Below the pieces are notes generated by a model. It did no database searches and was not told the DNA's origin. It saw only the letters and a list, made by a program, of their open reading frames with translations. Source: Gremmenia infestans (Eukaryota > Ascomycota > Leotiomycetes > Helotiales > Hamatocanthoscyphaceae). Taken from it: a DNA stretch of 64,000 nucleotides. Position numbers and translations under genes: made by a program. Below, piece after piece: positions 1 through 12,245 of this stretch (positions are counted from its first letter, which is position 1; the number at the start of each line of letters is the position of its first letter). The stretch spans positions 434,001-498,000 of the forward strand of contig JAFEVB010000010.1 of the NCBI GenBank assembly GCA_032629725.1, in the 5' to 3' direction.

Positions 1-660
1 TTGTACTAAGGGGCTGTTCTGGACGGGGCAGCAATTGTTTGGTATTATGGAGAGAAGGAATTGCAAGAACGGATCAGATTGATAAAGGACGACAACAGCC
101 AAGACACGACTAACATCGACCATCATTCTTTCTCCCAGCACGCAATCTCGAACCTGGTGCCCACGGGGAAGACCACATACAAAATATGGCGACTCTCTTC
201 AGTCATGTTATCTAACGAAAACTGGTGGATTTGAAGCTGTCAAGTGGGTGGGGCGTGATCATTTCAACGGTCTTGGGTCAAAATTGGAGAAGACTGCGGA
301 GTAATGGTGCGAATCACTGAATTGGATACAAAACAGCATCTGTCAAGTCATTCTTGCATCTCAGTTCTTTGGTTTCCCCTTCATGCTGTGAAAGCGTGAG
401 CTTTGACCCACCTGTAATCTACATCTAACCTCTCCTCTACCTGCCTCTACCTTTCAGCAAAGCAAAAATGAATTGTGAATTCCTACCCAGGGCATGTGAT
501 TCATATAATTTTACAGTGAATCACTCGCTTGGCCCTCTTACCACGCTTGCATTTTATCAATCCTTGTGTCTTGATACTCACGACGCTTCAAATACAACCA
601 TATCCGCTATTTCGCAACATTTTCTTTGCTTTGCAACAATACCGTACACATATCGTGAAG

Positions 661-1727
661 ATGTCTCCATTCAGCATGAAAACCCTTCTCTTGCTACTTT
701 CCAGCATCTCCCTCACCCTCGCATCTCGTTACGATAATAGTACATATGGCGCTTATTTCGAAGTCCCTAGCCTGATCGTAGCCGACACCGACGTTAAAAT
801 CCACGTCCCAAATGGTTCTTTTATCCGGAACACCCAAGCATCCACTCAAAGTGCCTATGAAGGAGACTTCGACGCCTACCGTGTAGTTCTCACATAGACC
901 CTGATAACCCCGATATAATCCTCCAGTGCACCCTGAACGAAACTCCCTTCCACCCTGCCACCACTTCTGGTGCAGATATCACAATCCGCATTCCATCTTC
1001 AATCGGTCCCGCAGGCCCCTCCTATTTCATCGACATTGTGGAATACATTAGCGCGGCAGTGATGGACTCTTGCGGAATTTACATTACCGAATATGATGCT
1101 GCGACCAGCAGCTTTTTTAACTTTACTGGCGCAACAGGCAAGTACAGCCAGGGCGAATTGGACGGAAATCGGATCACATATGACTCTCCTCTGCTTTGTA
1201 CGGCACTTGGGTGCGCGAGGAATTGCACTGAAGCTTTCTACCCAGCAAACAAGAATGCGTATGGCGATAACATTCTTTTCAAATCAACATTCGAATGTAT
1301 TGCTGCTTGTCCAGGGAATACCCATATGACCTGGGACGAGCATTTGACCTACTACACAAGGGCTTCAAAGTGTGGTGCTTATGATACTGCGAATAGTCCT
1401 TCGAGTACATTTATTTCGAGCACTTATGGAACGACACTCCCAACGGACAGCGGGACGTCCGAAAGACCCTCTACGACAACGACGAGTGGTGCTACGAAAG
1501 CTACAGATAGCGCCTCTGCTGGAACAACAGGAGACTCACCTTCGGGATCCAGCTCAACCCACGCATCTTCGACTTCGACTTCCACCTCAATCTCTACAAC
1601 CAACGCACCTCCGACACCCACTCCAACACCGTCACACTCCGCAGCCAATCATTGCTCATATGACGCCACACCTCTTGGTATCGTAATGCTCTGGGGATTG
1701 TGCTTGGCGATTAGTAGTATGTTATGA
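661..1727 (+). CDS. Secreted GPI-type glycoprotein, copy A (reading frame interrupted)
   Basis: The start at 661 gives a classic signal peptide (Lys then a Leu/Ser-rich core ending near LTLAS). The protein has scattered N-glycosylation sequons and cysteines, a long Ser/Thr/Pro-rich stretch, and a hydrophobic C-terminal tail ending at 1727, the layout of a GPI-anchored cell-wall protein. It resembles the gene at 5543-6460: both share an FD-aromatic-RV block followed by a Cys-Ser/Thr-Leu block and similar Cys spacing. The reading frame breaks near 883-897. Either a 44-nt intron (883-926, GT-AG, frame-compatible, 340 aa product) is removed, or one base has been lost. Similarity to the paralogue seems to continue through the putative intron, which favours a one-base lesion. 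The function is unknown; a surface or secreted role is inferred. Confidence 0.6.
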
Positions 1728-2611
1728 ACAACTATACTCCCCGAAAGCGAGTGATATTTGGAATGGGCAAGCGATTTGCAATGGGATTTTGATAACGACA
1801 GAAGATAATATAAATGCGAGCATGGAATATGCACTCTTTGATGAACCCTTTGTGAATGTGCTTTTCTGGTTTGAACTTTGAACCCTTTGCTTCCTTTCTC
1901 TTTCTTGATCTATTGAAACTCCACTTTAACGATATATCTCCCGTCAATACTTCATAACCCCTTTTTGTGTCGTTCAAATTGTACCGCACGAGTCTAAACC
2001 CAACGCCCGCTTTCACAAGACTACCACAAGACTACAGAGTCTTCGCCTTGTTTTTACTGTCCGCAGCTCTACATATAATTAACCTTCTCCTATATTATTT
2101 CCCCGCGTAAAGCATCGGTAATCTCGGGACATGTCATGCTGTGAAGGCTTTTCCGTTGTTCCTGCCTTTCAGCAAATCATTTAACTTGCGTAGCCGCAGA
2201 TGTTAAAACCATTCTCTACATCGAGAATTATCCTTTTCTTGGGACATCATCATCGGATGGCACCTTAGCACCAACAACGCTACAACGCTTTCCAGTAGCA
2301 AGTGAGTACGGAGTCAAGTATTAGTAACTTAAAGGATATAAACGAATCATAAAACGAGTGTATCTTTTAACATAGACTAGGCAAGTTCGAAGATACCGGA
2401 ATTTCGTAATTCGCATTTTATAAGAGTAACTCTTATTCATCTTCGTACAAGTTAACCTGGTAGTGGTCACTCTTGTGCAAAGTTGGTACCGGCAGTCACG
2501 TGCACCGGGTCTTGACTTAAGATTCGTGGGCTCCCACTTCCTTTCGTTCTCGATCAAACTTTCCTCGACGACATTTTTTCCCAAACAAATCTCTTCAGAT
2601 CTTGACTAACT

Positions 2612-4589
2612 ATGCCCGAGGTTGTTCTTCATAGACAGGATGCGAATTCCCTTCCGAAGCGCGATGGAAAAGAATCGCCAATATCGTCATTGAGCGCCGA
2701 GCTCCTTTACTCTATCTTTGAACTCGTGAGTTGTGAAAGCCTTATAAGTACACAGGCATTAATGTATCATAGATTGCTGACACCTCTACGCACACGCTAC
2801 CTTCTCTCACTCTTGTAAACAAAAGTTTTCATTGCTCGGCGCGAGGACTACTCGATCGCCATCAAGTATTCAAGGTGAAGGAGCTTCAACCAAACAGAGA
2901 TCCACCCCTTGATGAGGAGAGTCGGAAGTCGATTGATTTCGTCAAAACGCTACTTAGGGATCCAACAAAAAGTCATATTGTCCAAAACATCCGATCCATT
3001 ACCCTAGAAACTGCCAGAAATTACACTCGCGGCTCGACAATTAAATCTGCACCCTCGTCGCCTGAAGATGGTGAATTGGAGGAGAAATATAGCGACATTG
3101 TTGAACTGATAAAGAGGCTTCCGAGGTTGAAGGAGCTCACTTTCACAGGTGGTGATCGCGTACCACTTATGCTTATCAACGTCCTCCAAGAGTATCACCC
3201 CCATGCGTCACTCCATGTTGAGCGCTGGTCACGCATTCGTGAGGATGAAGATCACAACAACCCCGTCGAAATAGCACTTGCCAAATCGCCAAATCTACGC
3301 TCTATCTCGGCATTATTTATGGATGAGGAGACAGCATGCGATCTACGTATCCCTGCTCTCAAGCGAATTATCGCTCTCGCACCAAATCTCGAGAGTGTTG
3401 ATGTGTCCAGTGTCAATATAGGATGTGTTATGACAGGTTACTATGAGGAACAGTTGGAAGAGATTGGTCGACGATCTAAGCTCTTCGACGTCGAACAGCC
3501 ATCGCCAAATTCAATCAGATCTTTGGTTTGTCAGGGTGGAGATTTTGTCAAGACCTTTGAGAACGTTACAGATATCTCGAAACTCGAACGGCTGCACATT
3601 AGTAGTATCCCAAGGCTTGATTATTTTTCAAAGAACGGCGTGCCAAACGGCAGATTTGCGTCGTCGTCTGATTTATCTCTCACTCTGGCGCGTTATACTC
3701 GAGGGCCTCCAAACCAGTACAACGACGTTGTCGATCAATTTCTTCTGTCGTGCAATCCTCTGAAGAGTCTGTCTCTAAGAGGATCGTTCAACATCGTATC
3801 ACTTTCGCAAATCCTACTTAGACACGGCTCAGCCCTACGAAAGCTCTCTTTGCACGAGTCAGAAAACCCATCGCTGAAGGAACCCAGGCAGGTGCTGTCA
3901 CAAATTCAGCTCGCACATATACAGAAAGTGTGTCCAATGCTGGAAGATATCGAGGTCGACATCAACCGTTCGTCTGACGGCAAGGTCGAGCAAGGGCTGT
4001 TCTCCTCACTTGCAGGACTTCCCAAACTCAAAAGTGTGCGACTTTATGTCGACCTCGGAATTTCCTACGTCGCAAAGTATGTAAATTCCTCATCAGGACG
4101 AAGGCAACACTAACTCCACAAAGCTTTAGCCCACATGACCCATTGCCACCGCACACGGAGAATCCTTTTCACCCCAGAAACCCTGGCTGGCTAGAGCGGA
4201 TATGGTCTTCCCTCCAATCGGAGAAGGCGAAGCAAAGCAGTGTGCGTCTGAAATATCTAGATGTGAAGATCGGAGAAATGGAACGTCTGATGGCTGGCTA
4301 CCCGGCAGAGTGGGTTGTTTGGGAGGCATCAAACCGATATAATTTGGCGGCGAGAGCGAGTGATCGGGATGATCGCCCAGACGAGATCGCCGTTATCAAT
4401 TGCCCAAGCGGAGGTAGTGATCTAGTAGAACAGGCCTGGGAGACGAGAACTGTGCCGTCCGGGTGGACGTTTGGAGAGAAATGGGAAGTATCGGAAAATG
4501 TTGGCAAGTTCGAAGAAGACCCCTCTATCGCGGAGTTGGCTGCACAAAATGAGGCGATAAGGAAGTCTTTTGAAGGGTGGGATTTATAA
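2612..4589 (+). CDS. F-box protein with LRR-like C-terminal region
   Basis: Three exons, 2612-2725, 2773-4076 and 4130-4589, join in phase to give 625 aa. Intron 1 is 47 nt (gtgagt...catag) and intron 2 is 53 nt (gtatgt...tttag, branch ctaac). Residues about 24-60 form an F-box: the L-S-A-E-L-L-Y-S-I-F core is followed, only after splicing, by a T-L-V-N-K-S-F-style second half typical of fungal F-box proteins. The remainder has leucine-rich patches (LKEL, LRSI, LESVDVSS, LKSLSLRGS) consistent with irregular LRRs. F-box proteins link substrates to SCF ubiquitin ligases through Skp1. The substrate cannot be told. The gene lies between two related secreted-glycoprotein genes but has no evident link to them. 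Confidence 0.85.
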
Positions 4590-5542
4590 GTAAATAGAAG
4601 CCTTGAAACCAGATTGCTAAGGTGCTACAACTAGTTTCAAGTCACTTCCCAGCTGCAGGTAATGACCAATTCACATATCCAATCCAGGGCCCCCGCTGGG
4701 CAACACCTTCAGTTTCTTTGGAAACAAAATTCAAAATTTCGAAGCAAATGGTCGGATACTTAGGTGCTAGCATGGTTGCGTCTCTGCTAGGAAATGATAA
4801 GAATATACCCACTAAAGCCTGTCGTACTGTCTTTATATATGCGAGACATCCGTGGATTATACCAAGAACCAAGGGATTGATTTCCCGGATACAATACGTG
4901 GATCAGAGTGAGTATCTTGATGTGCAATGACGGGAGGGCAAAATAGAGCATGATATCAATACCTGTTCACCCCGGATTTCCACTATCATTCTGGAAATCA
5001 ATAAACCTGCACATTTCCCTGTGTCAGGAATTGCTTCCTGAATTACTTACTGCCAACGACGCCACTGGCAATCCGTACAACTGCTGTTACGCATGTCTTG
5101 ATCTGTCTAAGATGCGAGTTTACCAGGCGTGTAGCACTTTCTGTATGTATGCGAATTGGACGTGCAATTCACTCTATGTGCAGGGTAAAGATCCCTACCT
5201 TATAGTTTCCACCCTCCAGGATCGATTCCACATTGTCCTCGTCAATGACTCCCAGCTCAGCTACGTACCGGCTCCTCGAATCCCTCCAACAAAACGTTTT
5301 ATTATTTCTTATTAGCAGACATATATCGGAATCCGCATTCTTAGTCCCACTTAAGTTGTTGCAGCGTGAATCAGTCACCTCAGTGAATCAACTATCGTAG
5401 CCTTTTGTATGCGTTTGGCTCTGTCTCATTTCTATCTTTCCTTTGCATCTCTAATGTCCAGATAATCCGCATGCAACGAACTCAACTCCAACCCCACAGA
5501 TAACATTACTTGCTGATCCGAGAATTTACGAGACATTCCGAG
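4590..5542. other. Intergenic region, no convincing gene
   Basis: Short open frames occur here (for example 4622-4930 and 4950-5315 on the plus strand). They lack recognisable domains, good start context or codon regularity, and I consider them noise. The last part is presumably the promoter and leader of the glycoprotein gene at 5543. Confidence 0.4.
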
Positions 5543-6460
5543 ATGGTTCGATCCATCGTTACAAACCTCCTCTTACTCGTCTCCTACCTCAATATCACGC
5601 TCGCTTTCGAATCCATCGATGCACCCTCGTTCATTAATTGCAGCGATGAGTTGAAGGTAGCGATCAACAACGACCTTTACAAAGGCGCTCAATCATACGA
5701 CCGAGAATTCGACAGCTTCCGCGTCTTCCTCTCCATCAGCTACAGCGGAAACTTCAAGGCCGTCGGACCCACCTGCTCCCTCATCTCCAACGCGACCATG
5801 GGCACCCGCGGCATCGGCGGCAAACTGCCCATCGACATCGGGCAAGACGGCGCCTACTACGCCATCGCCGCGCAGCCCTTCAACCAAGACCCCAACAACC
5901 GCACCGTCAGTAACTCCTCCGTCGGCATCGTGCAATACAGCAAGCCCTTCACGGTGGCCGGCACCAACGGCACGTTCGCGCAGTACGAGCTCGACGGCCG
6001 CAGTCCAGGCTGGGCCGAGTTCATCTCGTGCAGCGCGTACAGCTGTGTACGGGAATGCTACAGTCGCAGCTATCCCGGCGACTGGACGGACGATCCGTGT
6101 GCGAGCGCGCCGCATGTCGCGTATGACTGTTTTGCCGAGTGCCCGAATACTGATATACCGAATTGGCCGGATGAAATCGTCTCGTTGTATGGGGCTGATT
6201 GCTCGCATCTGTCGTTTTTGCCCATGCCTACGCAGACCGTCACCGGGAATGCGACGACGATTACGATTCATCAGTCGGCTACGGGGAGCCAGGATACTAC
6301 CGGTTTCAGTACGAAGAACGATGGACAGGTGGTGCAAACAGGTTCTTCGACTGCTAAAAAATCGCTTGCGACGGCGAATACTATCGATTCAAGGAGCATA
6401 TGGGCGTTGCTGGGTATGGGTATTGGAACTGTGGCAATGGTGGTTGGAGATTTGTGCTGA
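5543..6460 (+). CDS. Secreted GPI-type glycoprotein, copy B (intact)
   Basis: Intronless, 305 aa. I chose the ATG at 5543 rather than 5510 because it places a signal peptide (Arg, then a Leu-rich core ending in LAF) at the N terminus. The body contains many N-x-S/T sites and about ten cysteines in the central part. A Ser/Thr-rich stalk follows, and the C terminus is hydrophobic (WALLGMGIGTVAMVV), suggesting GPI anchoring. It is a diverged paralogue of 661-1727, sharing the FD-aromatic-RV and Cys-Ser-Leu blocks, with the F-box gene in between. GC content is clearly higher in the middle of this gene than in its surroundings. No known enzymatic domain is visible; the cell surface location is inferred. 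Confidence 0.75.
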   Translation: MVRSIVTNLLLLVSYLNITLAFESIDAPSFINCSDELKVAINNDLYKGAQSYDREFDSFRVFLSISYSGNFKAVGPTCSLISNATMGTRGIGGKLPIDIGQDGAYYAIAAQPFNQDPNNRTVSNSSVGIVQYSKPFTVAGTNGTFAQYELDGRSPGWAEFISCSAYSCVRECYSRSYPGDWTDDPCASAPHVAYDCFAECPNTDIPNWPDEIVSLYGADCSHLSFLPMPTQTVTGNATTITIHQSATGSQDTTGFSTKNDGQVVQTGSSTAKKSLATANTIDSRSIWALLGMGIGTVAMVVGDLC

Positions 6461-8922
6461 GTCTAATAAATTGTTAGGGGCAATTAATGGGTGTATGAGG
6501 TAGAGATGGAAGATATTGAGACATTATCGAACATATGGAATTAGCCGCAAGATCCCCATCAAGAAAGTCTCTCTTCGCCAGGATTTCTATGTAAAGAGCC
6601 TATTTAGCTGACCAAACTTCCCAATATTTCTACATCGATGCTGAGCTAGAAAACGAAATAGACATTGTTTAGCAATTGAAACCTGTTGCCAACACAAATG
6701 CTATCGTTCTGAATTTTGACTACTAGTGGAACGATGCGAAGGAGTAGTATGTGTATAGTTTCTGTGTTGCAGCGCTGCTTAGCCTACAGCTATACTTGGT
6801 CTTCAGAAGAGCTGCATAATGCGGAGGAAAGGAGGAGAAGAAGAATAATAATGATACTTATAATAGATAAGTATTAAGCTGCAGACTTAGATCTCGAAAA
6901 GATTGGCATCGACAATACTTGATATCGTGGCTCAAAGCTTGACGTTTTATCACCTTGGTAGAGGTATAGAGATTCAAGGAAGTGAGAAGAGATGCGATGA
7001 TACTGCAGCCCTATAGTAGATCCCGGGTTATCAAGCAAGCACCCCCGTTATGATCATCTGGGTCCAGCACCTGACGCAAGAAAGGCCCCCAATAATTGGA
7101 AGAATCGAAAGAAGACTGCAAGCTAAAAATAATGGCCTACATATGACTGCTATCCTTTAGCTACTTGCTGTCCAGATCTGAAATTGAAAAAGTATGCTGA
7201 CTCTTAGAAATGTCGAGTACGATTATAGGAAGTATACGGTCACAAATTCACCTGTACTGAGTGAGGAGGTACTAAAGGGCCAGGGAGGGAAGTAAGCGCG
7301 TGCAACTCTGCCCCGCCTCCGCGGTATCCCAAGAAAGTAAGCCCTCGACCCGATACAATCGACGGGTTTGGAGGGTTTGTAAAGTGCTGTACGATGTGAC
7401 TTCCAGGATGTGGTGCATCGAAACCAAACGGGGCGCGGTTTCTTACAACACACGTCGCGAGAGAAACATTTGTAATGGCGGATCAGGGGTAGAGCTGCTG
7501 CGTTTGATGGTTGGATAAAGGCTTTTGGTGGGATTGGGGAGTCACATTATTTGATGATTGTACTGTACCGTACAGAGTATGAATGGAACACCGGTTCTAG
7601 TAATGAGGGGCATGCATATGGTCCGTATTCAGATGTCGTGATGAAGAGAAATGGATTGGTTTTCGGGCACAGTACGAGGACGAGGACGAGGACGAGGTAC
7701 TTGGTACAAAGTTCGACTACAAGTAAGGGAGCGGACAATAATAGGATGCCGGTTGCTTGGTGGATTTAGGGTCCTTCCAGTTATAGATTTCTCTATTCAT
7801 TGATTCGTCCACAACCTCCTTTTTGTGGTTCTAGCAACGTCACTTATGCCTGCAAGCGAGCCAGGCCAGGGGATACAGGGGCTACCGGTAATCAACCAAG
7901 TTATGGGCCATCTGGGGGTGTCGGTGTTGGTGCTGATACGAAAGTACAATATTTCATTTCATCTAGAGAACTTGCAGTTATCCTTCTTTTTGATACTGGA
8001 CTGTTGTTATAAGGACAGGATTCGATTCAATTCAATAATCTAAATCATTCTACCGAGACTGAGCTGCTTTTTCTCTTCCCCATTACTATACGACCCCGAC
8101 TTCTGTGTTGTGTGTTCAGCTGCCATTGATAAGAACCCCACAAGAACGAACGCCTCCTCCAGCGCGCCACGATCACGATTCAGCTCAGATCGCATTCGAT
8201 AAGTTGAAGCTGCATAGGTCTTTCTTTGCACAGCCTCGTACTCACCCAAACCAAACTCATAATAAAGTGGCGACCATTGCGACGACTCTCAAGGCCAAGC
8301 AAATCCACATCCAACCGAGTTTCGCAAGTCTGGACCTTATTTCGACGCCAAAACTCGTATCGTGTACTGAAGCCAAAGCATTTGAATCTGCCCTTTAGCT
8401 GCTTCATCGTCCCACTGCGCCCCAAGCCATTTGCGCAAGAAACAGTCGTGAATATCCGACAATTCGCATATAGACAATCGGGGCAGCCTTGCAATTCATC
8501 CATCTCCAGCGTTTCGCCGTCACCGCCAAGATAAAGTTGCGTTTGTCCGGTCTTCCCACGGCAACCGTTTCAGAGAAGACCCCGAGGGACCCAGCCTGCA
8601 ACGACTCTCTAACTTGGGAGCCTCGAAGACTAGGAACATCTGTGTTGGACCTCTGCCACAAGCCCCCGATATCCAATTTAGCCTTCAGCAGAACCTTTCC
8701 CCGCCTCGCCCTGTCGATATACCCTCCGACTGTTCATATACCCAGCAACAAGCAAATCTTAATGTTATTCTCACGATAGCAATACAAACGATAACGAACT
8801 CGTCCCGCCACGACCGAATCACAACCAACTATTCCTTGTGAATCACGAGCACTGCTGAACGGATACAACTCATTACGAAACTCTCCGTCCTCTCCGGCGG
8901 CTCTCCGCCTTGATCTGCAATC
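6461..8922. other. Intergenic region and leader of the NIPA gene
   Basis: About 2.5 kb without a supportable gene. The open frames are short and overlap on both strands. It holds a small GAGGAC-type repeat near 7675. The last few hundred bases before 8923 are pyrimidine-rich and probably include promoter and 5' UTR. Confidence 0.4.
7675..7697. repeat. (GAGGAC)n-like microsatellite
   Basis: Nearly four tandem copies of a CGAGGA hexamer are visible, in intergenic sequence. Confidence 0.8.
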
Positions 8923-11156
8923 ATGGACCAAACAGCATATGTGCTCGAGACCGCACATCTACTGTATGCCAGAGCAAATTCGACGAGCACGGATGCAGAT
9001 ACGAAAGTACGACCTCCGGTATACAAGGCGATTGGGATATCATTGGCAGTAGCGTCAGGATGTTTTATAGGGGTATCCTTCGTGCTGAAGAAGATTGGGC
9101 TATTAAAGGCCAACGACAAATACGAAGAGGTTGCTGGTGAAGGATATGGATATCTCAAGAACGCCTTTTGGTGGACTGGTATGACTTTGATGATAATAGG
9201 GGAGATTTGCAACTTCGTCGCATACGCCTTTGTGGATGCGATTTTGGTTACGCCGTTGGGAGCCTTGTCTGTGGTTATTACGACTGTTCTATCTGCGATA
9301 TTCCTCAAGGAACGACTGAGTATGGTTGGGAAGGTTGGATGCTTCCTCTGCATTGTTGGATCCGTGGTTATTGTTATGAATGCCCCTTCTGAAGCATCCG
9401 CGGCCACTATCCAGGAGATGCAGCACTTTGTTATTGCGCCGGGCTTTCTGAGTTTTGCTGGGGTAATTATCCTTGTTTGCGCCTTCCTTGCTATTTGGGC
9501 TGGACCACGGTACGGAAAGAAGACTATGTTGGTATACTTGTCTATCTGCAGTTTGATTGGAGGTCTTAGTGTGGTGGCTACGCAAGGTCTAGGTGCTGCG
9601 ATCGTTACACAGATTGGTGGCACGAAGCAGTATAACCAGTGGTTTCTCTACGTTCTATTCGTATTCGTCATCACCACATTGGTGACGGAGATTATCTTCC
9701 TAAATGTTAGTGTCCGTCCATCAATGTCGAGTCCTTGCTAATCTTCCTACAGAAAGCGCTGAATCTATTTAATGCGGCACTGGTTACACCTACATATTAT
9801 GTCCTTTTTACGAGCTCCACGATAATCACGTCCGCAATTCTTTTTAGAGGGTTCAAAGGAACGCCGACCTCCATCATCACCGTTGTCATGGGATTCTTCG
9901 TTATTTGTTGTGGGGTCATCCTACTTCAGCTCTCCAAATCAGCCAAAGATGTTCCAGACTCGGCCGTCTTCTCTGGCGATCTCAACCAAGTTCGTACTAT
10001 TGCCGAGCAGGAACAACCAGAATCAGAACCCAAGGCAGATGCCATTCGAGGCACAGCTGCTATCATTCGAAGACTTTCTAATATGAGACCGAAAATGGAA
10101 GCCGAGGAAGCAAGAAGATTGCATGAAGAGAAGCAACAAGACCTTGCACCAATTGGAGAAGACGAGCAATTTGTGTGGGATGGCCTCAGAAGGCGGAGAA
10201 CAACAATGGGGACGCAATACAGTGGTCGCTCGAGAGTAACTACGGCGAGCCCATTCCCTGCTTTCGACCCCGATGCACCACCACCCGTTCCCCTCCGCAC
10301 AGTCGGTACAATTCCTCGGGTGAACACCCCCGGTACCATTCGCTCACCTCAGCTACATCCTCCCCTTGGCATGTCTCACTTCCCCGCCGAGTCGGACTCT
10401 GATGATGAGGAGCGACCAATTACTAGAGGATCTTCTGTTTTCACAAGAGTCAAATCTATCATGGTCCCAGGCCGAGATCGTTCACAAAGAGGCAGCGGGC
10501 CTTCTCACGCTCAGAGCCCAATGCATCCCGTTCCCCTAACCGAAATTTCAATCCCAGGATACGACGGGAGTAGCGGTGGTGGAGAGCCTCCTTATTATGG
10601 CCACGACACGGAATACCATGGCGCAGGTGATGGTAGACACATCACAATTCTAGAGGCAGAATCACACCGCTCAGACAGCGGGGGAAACAGCCACCTCCAC
10701 CCCAACGCCGGGGCGCCCACCCCACCCCCGCACTCCGCACGCCGACAATTCTCTTTCCAAAACGTCTTCCGAAGAGACTCAGCGCAATCGCAAACCCACC
10801 CGCACGGCGACGCAGAAGAACCACCAAGCCGCTCGCCTATGATCCGCAAGCACCAGGGCCGGAAACACAGCGGCGGCGCCTCCATAAAAGGCGCGACGGA
10901 GGAAGAGAGGTTAGGGCTAGTAAAAGGTGATACCGCTACGGGGCGCTTAGCAACAGTACCTTCCTACGACAGAGAAGAAGACGAGGAATCAGATGAATGG
11001 CCGTCAGCAGAGAAACGACGCGAGTTAACGCCGCCCAGGAGGGAGAGCCCGACGAGCGAGAAGGGGATAGGCGAGGATGCGTATTACGAGAATCAAAACA
11101 GGCGGTGGGATCCGAAGCGGGATCCGAGTCCACCAGGCAGGGGGGCGTTTGTATGA
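8923..11156 (+). CDS. NIPA-family magnesium transporter with long cytosolic tail
   Basis: Exons 8923-9705 and 9753-11156, with a 47-nt intron (gttagt...tacag, branch gctaat) joined in phase 0, give 728 aa. Residues about 35-330 are a NIPA (DMT-superfamily) core with about nine hydrophobic segments, including the family blocks ASGCFIGVSFVLKKIGL, GEICNFVAYAF, TPLGALSVVI and a final TPTYYVLFTSSTI block after the splice. Known NIPA proteins transport Mg2+ and related divalent cations at plasma or endosomal membranes. The last 390 or so residues are hydrophilic, rich in Ser/Pro/Arg and acidic clusters, and probably disordered and regulatory, as in other filamentous-fungal members. The substrate is inferred from the family. 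Confidence 0.93.
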
Positions 11157-11557
11157 CGGCAAGTAAACTGAATTAATGAGCGACTTGATGTGCATAAAAT
11201 GGTTTGAGCGAGCGATCGAGCGTTGGATAGCAATAATCATGCCTTAATGACTTTACCTACCTTGTATAATAAATGCGCGAGCGAGCGAGCGGGCGGGTCT
11301 CTTGGATATACATATACAAAGACGGAGACGATCGGATTCGAATTCGGATTCGCTAGCTATGGTTTTGATAGGAGGGAGGAGGGAGGAGGTAGAAAGCGGA
11401 ACGAAACTGCTCTGTATATTAGAACAAGGGCGATTGGGAACAGCCACATAGAGATACCGGTACTTATGAATGAATTGAAGTATGAATATACAGCGCTAGC
11501 GATGGGATTTATATTGTGCTTGTTCTTGTGCTTGTGCTTGTTTATCTATAACTAAGA

Positions 11558-11600
11558 ATTGTGCGGAGAAGAGAGAAGAGGAGAGGAGAGGAGAGGAGGA
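11558..11600. repeat. Purine-rich (GGAGA)n tract
   Basis: A G/A-only tract with several GGAGA pentamers, about 400 bases downstream of the NIPA gene. No coding function is seen. Confidence 0.7.
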
Positions 11601-11855
11601 CTTGCAAGTGCGAGTTAGGTTAGGTTAAAATCTTATTCATGATTCTATAGGTCTATCTATGATTTTTATACCTATAGTAAAGCATACATATATATACATT
11701 ATTGCCAGCGCAAGTATCTATCTACTTTCTCATCATCTCTCCGCATCACCTAAATTGCGCCTATTTGCTAGGGATAAGGGATCACTCAATTTAGATTGTG
11801 TTGAACTGTCTATCCACTTAATTTCTTACATTCCAGCAAGCGCGAGAATACTTAC

Positions 11856-11945
<90 letters not shown>
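11856..11945. repeat. (TAA)n trinucleotide microsatellite, about 30 copies
   Basis: A perfect AAT/TAA run of about 90 bases. An open frame runs through it as poly-Ile, which is an artefact of the repeat. A tract this long is likely to vary in length between isolates. Confidence 0.95.
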
Positions 11946-11946
<1 letters not shown>

Positions 11947-12245
11947 CGTAAATTGACCTTTTTCCCCCTAGAACTTCGATTGACAGAAGCATCATTTAGA
12001 AGGATTGTTATGAGGTATGTAGAATGGAGAACTGTGAGTTGGCGAATGTTATGAATCGTGGATGCAATGGTGAAGGAGATCTCTGCCTGCTATGACAATC
12101 GGCAGCGGGCTGTAGGCAAAGGGGTGCCCGAAATATGAAAGAAATATGATCGATCCCCAGTGGAGCCTTTGGGCGTGGCTTCCGGACTGATCCGTCGTCC
12201 ATCAGGCGGGTGATAGACAAGTTGTGCTCTTGAGAAGAAACATAA

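Noticed and set aside
5693..6337. Minus-strand open frame of 214 codons
   Set aside because: Antisense to the GC-rich middle of the intact glycoprotein gene; Arg/Val/Asp-rich nonsense composition.
8829..9623. Minus-strand open frame of 264 codons
   Set aside because: Antisense shadow of the NIPA exon, whose plus-strand protein has clear family motifs.
11659..12054. Plus-strand frame with a long poly-Ile run
   Set aside because: Produced by the (TAA)n microsatellite; no domain.
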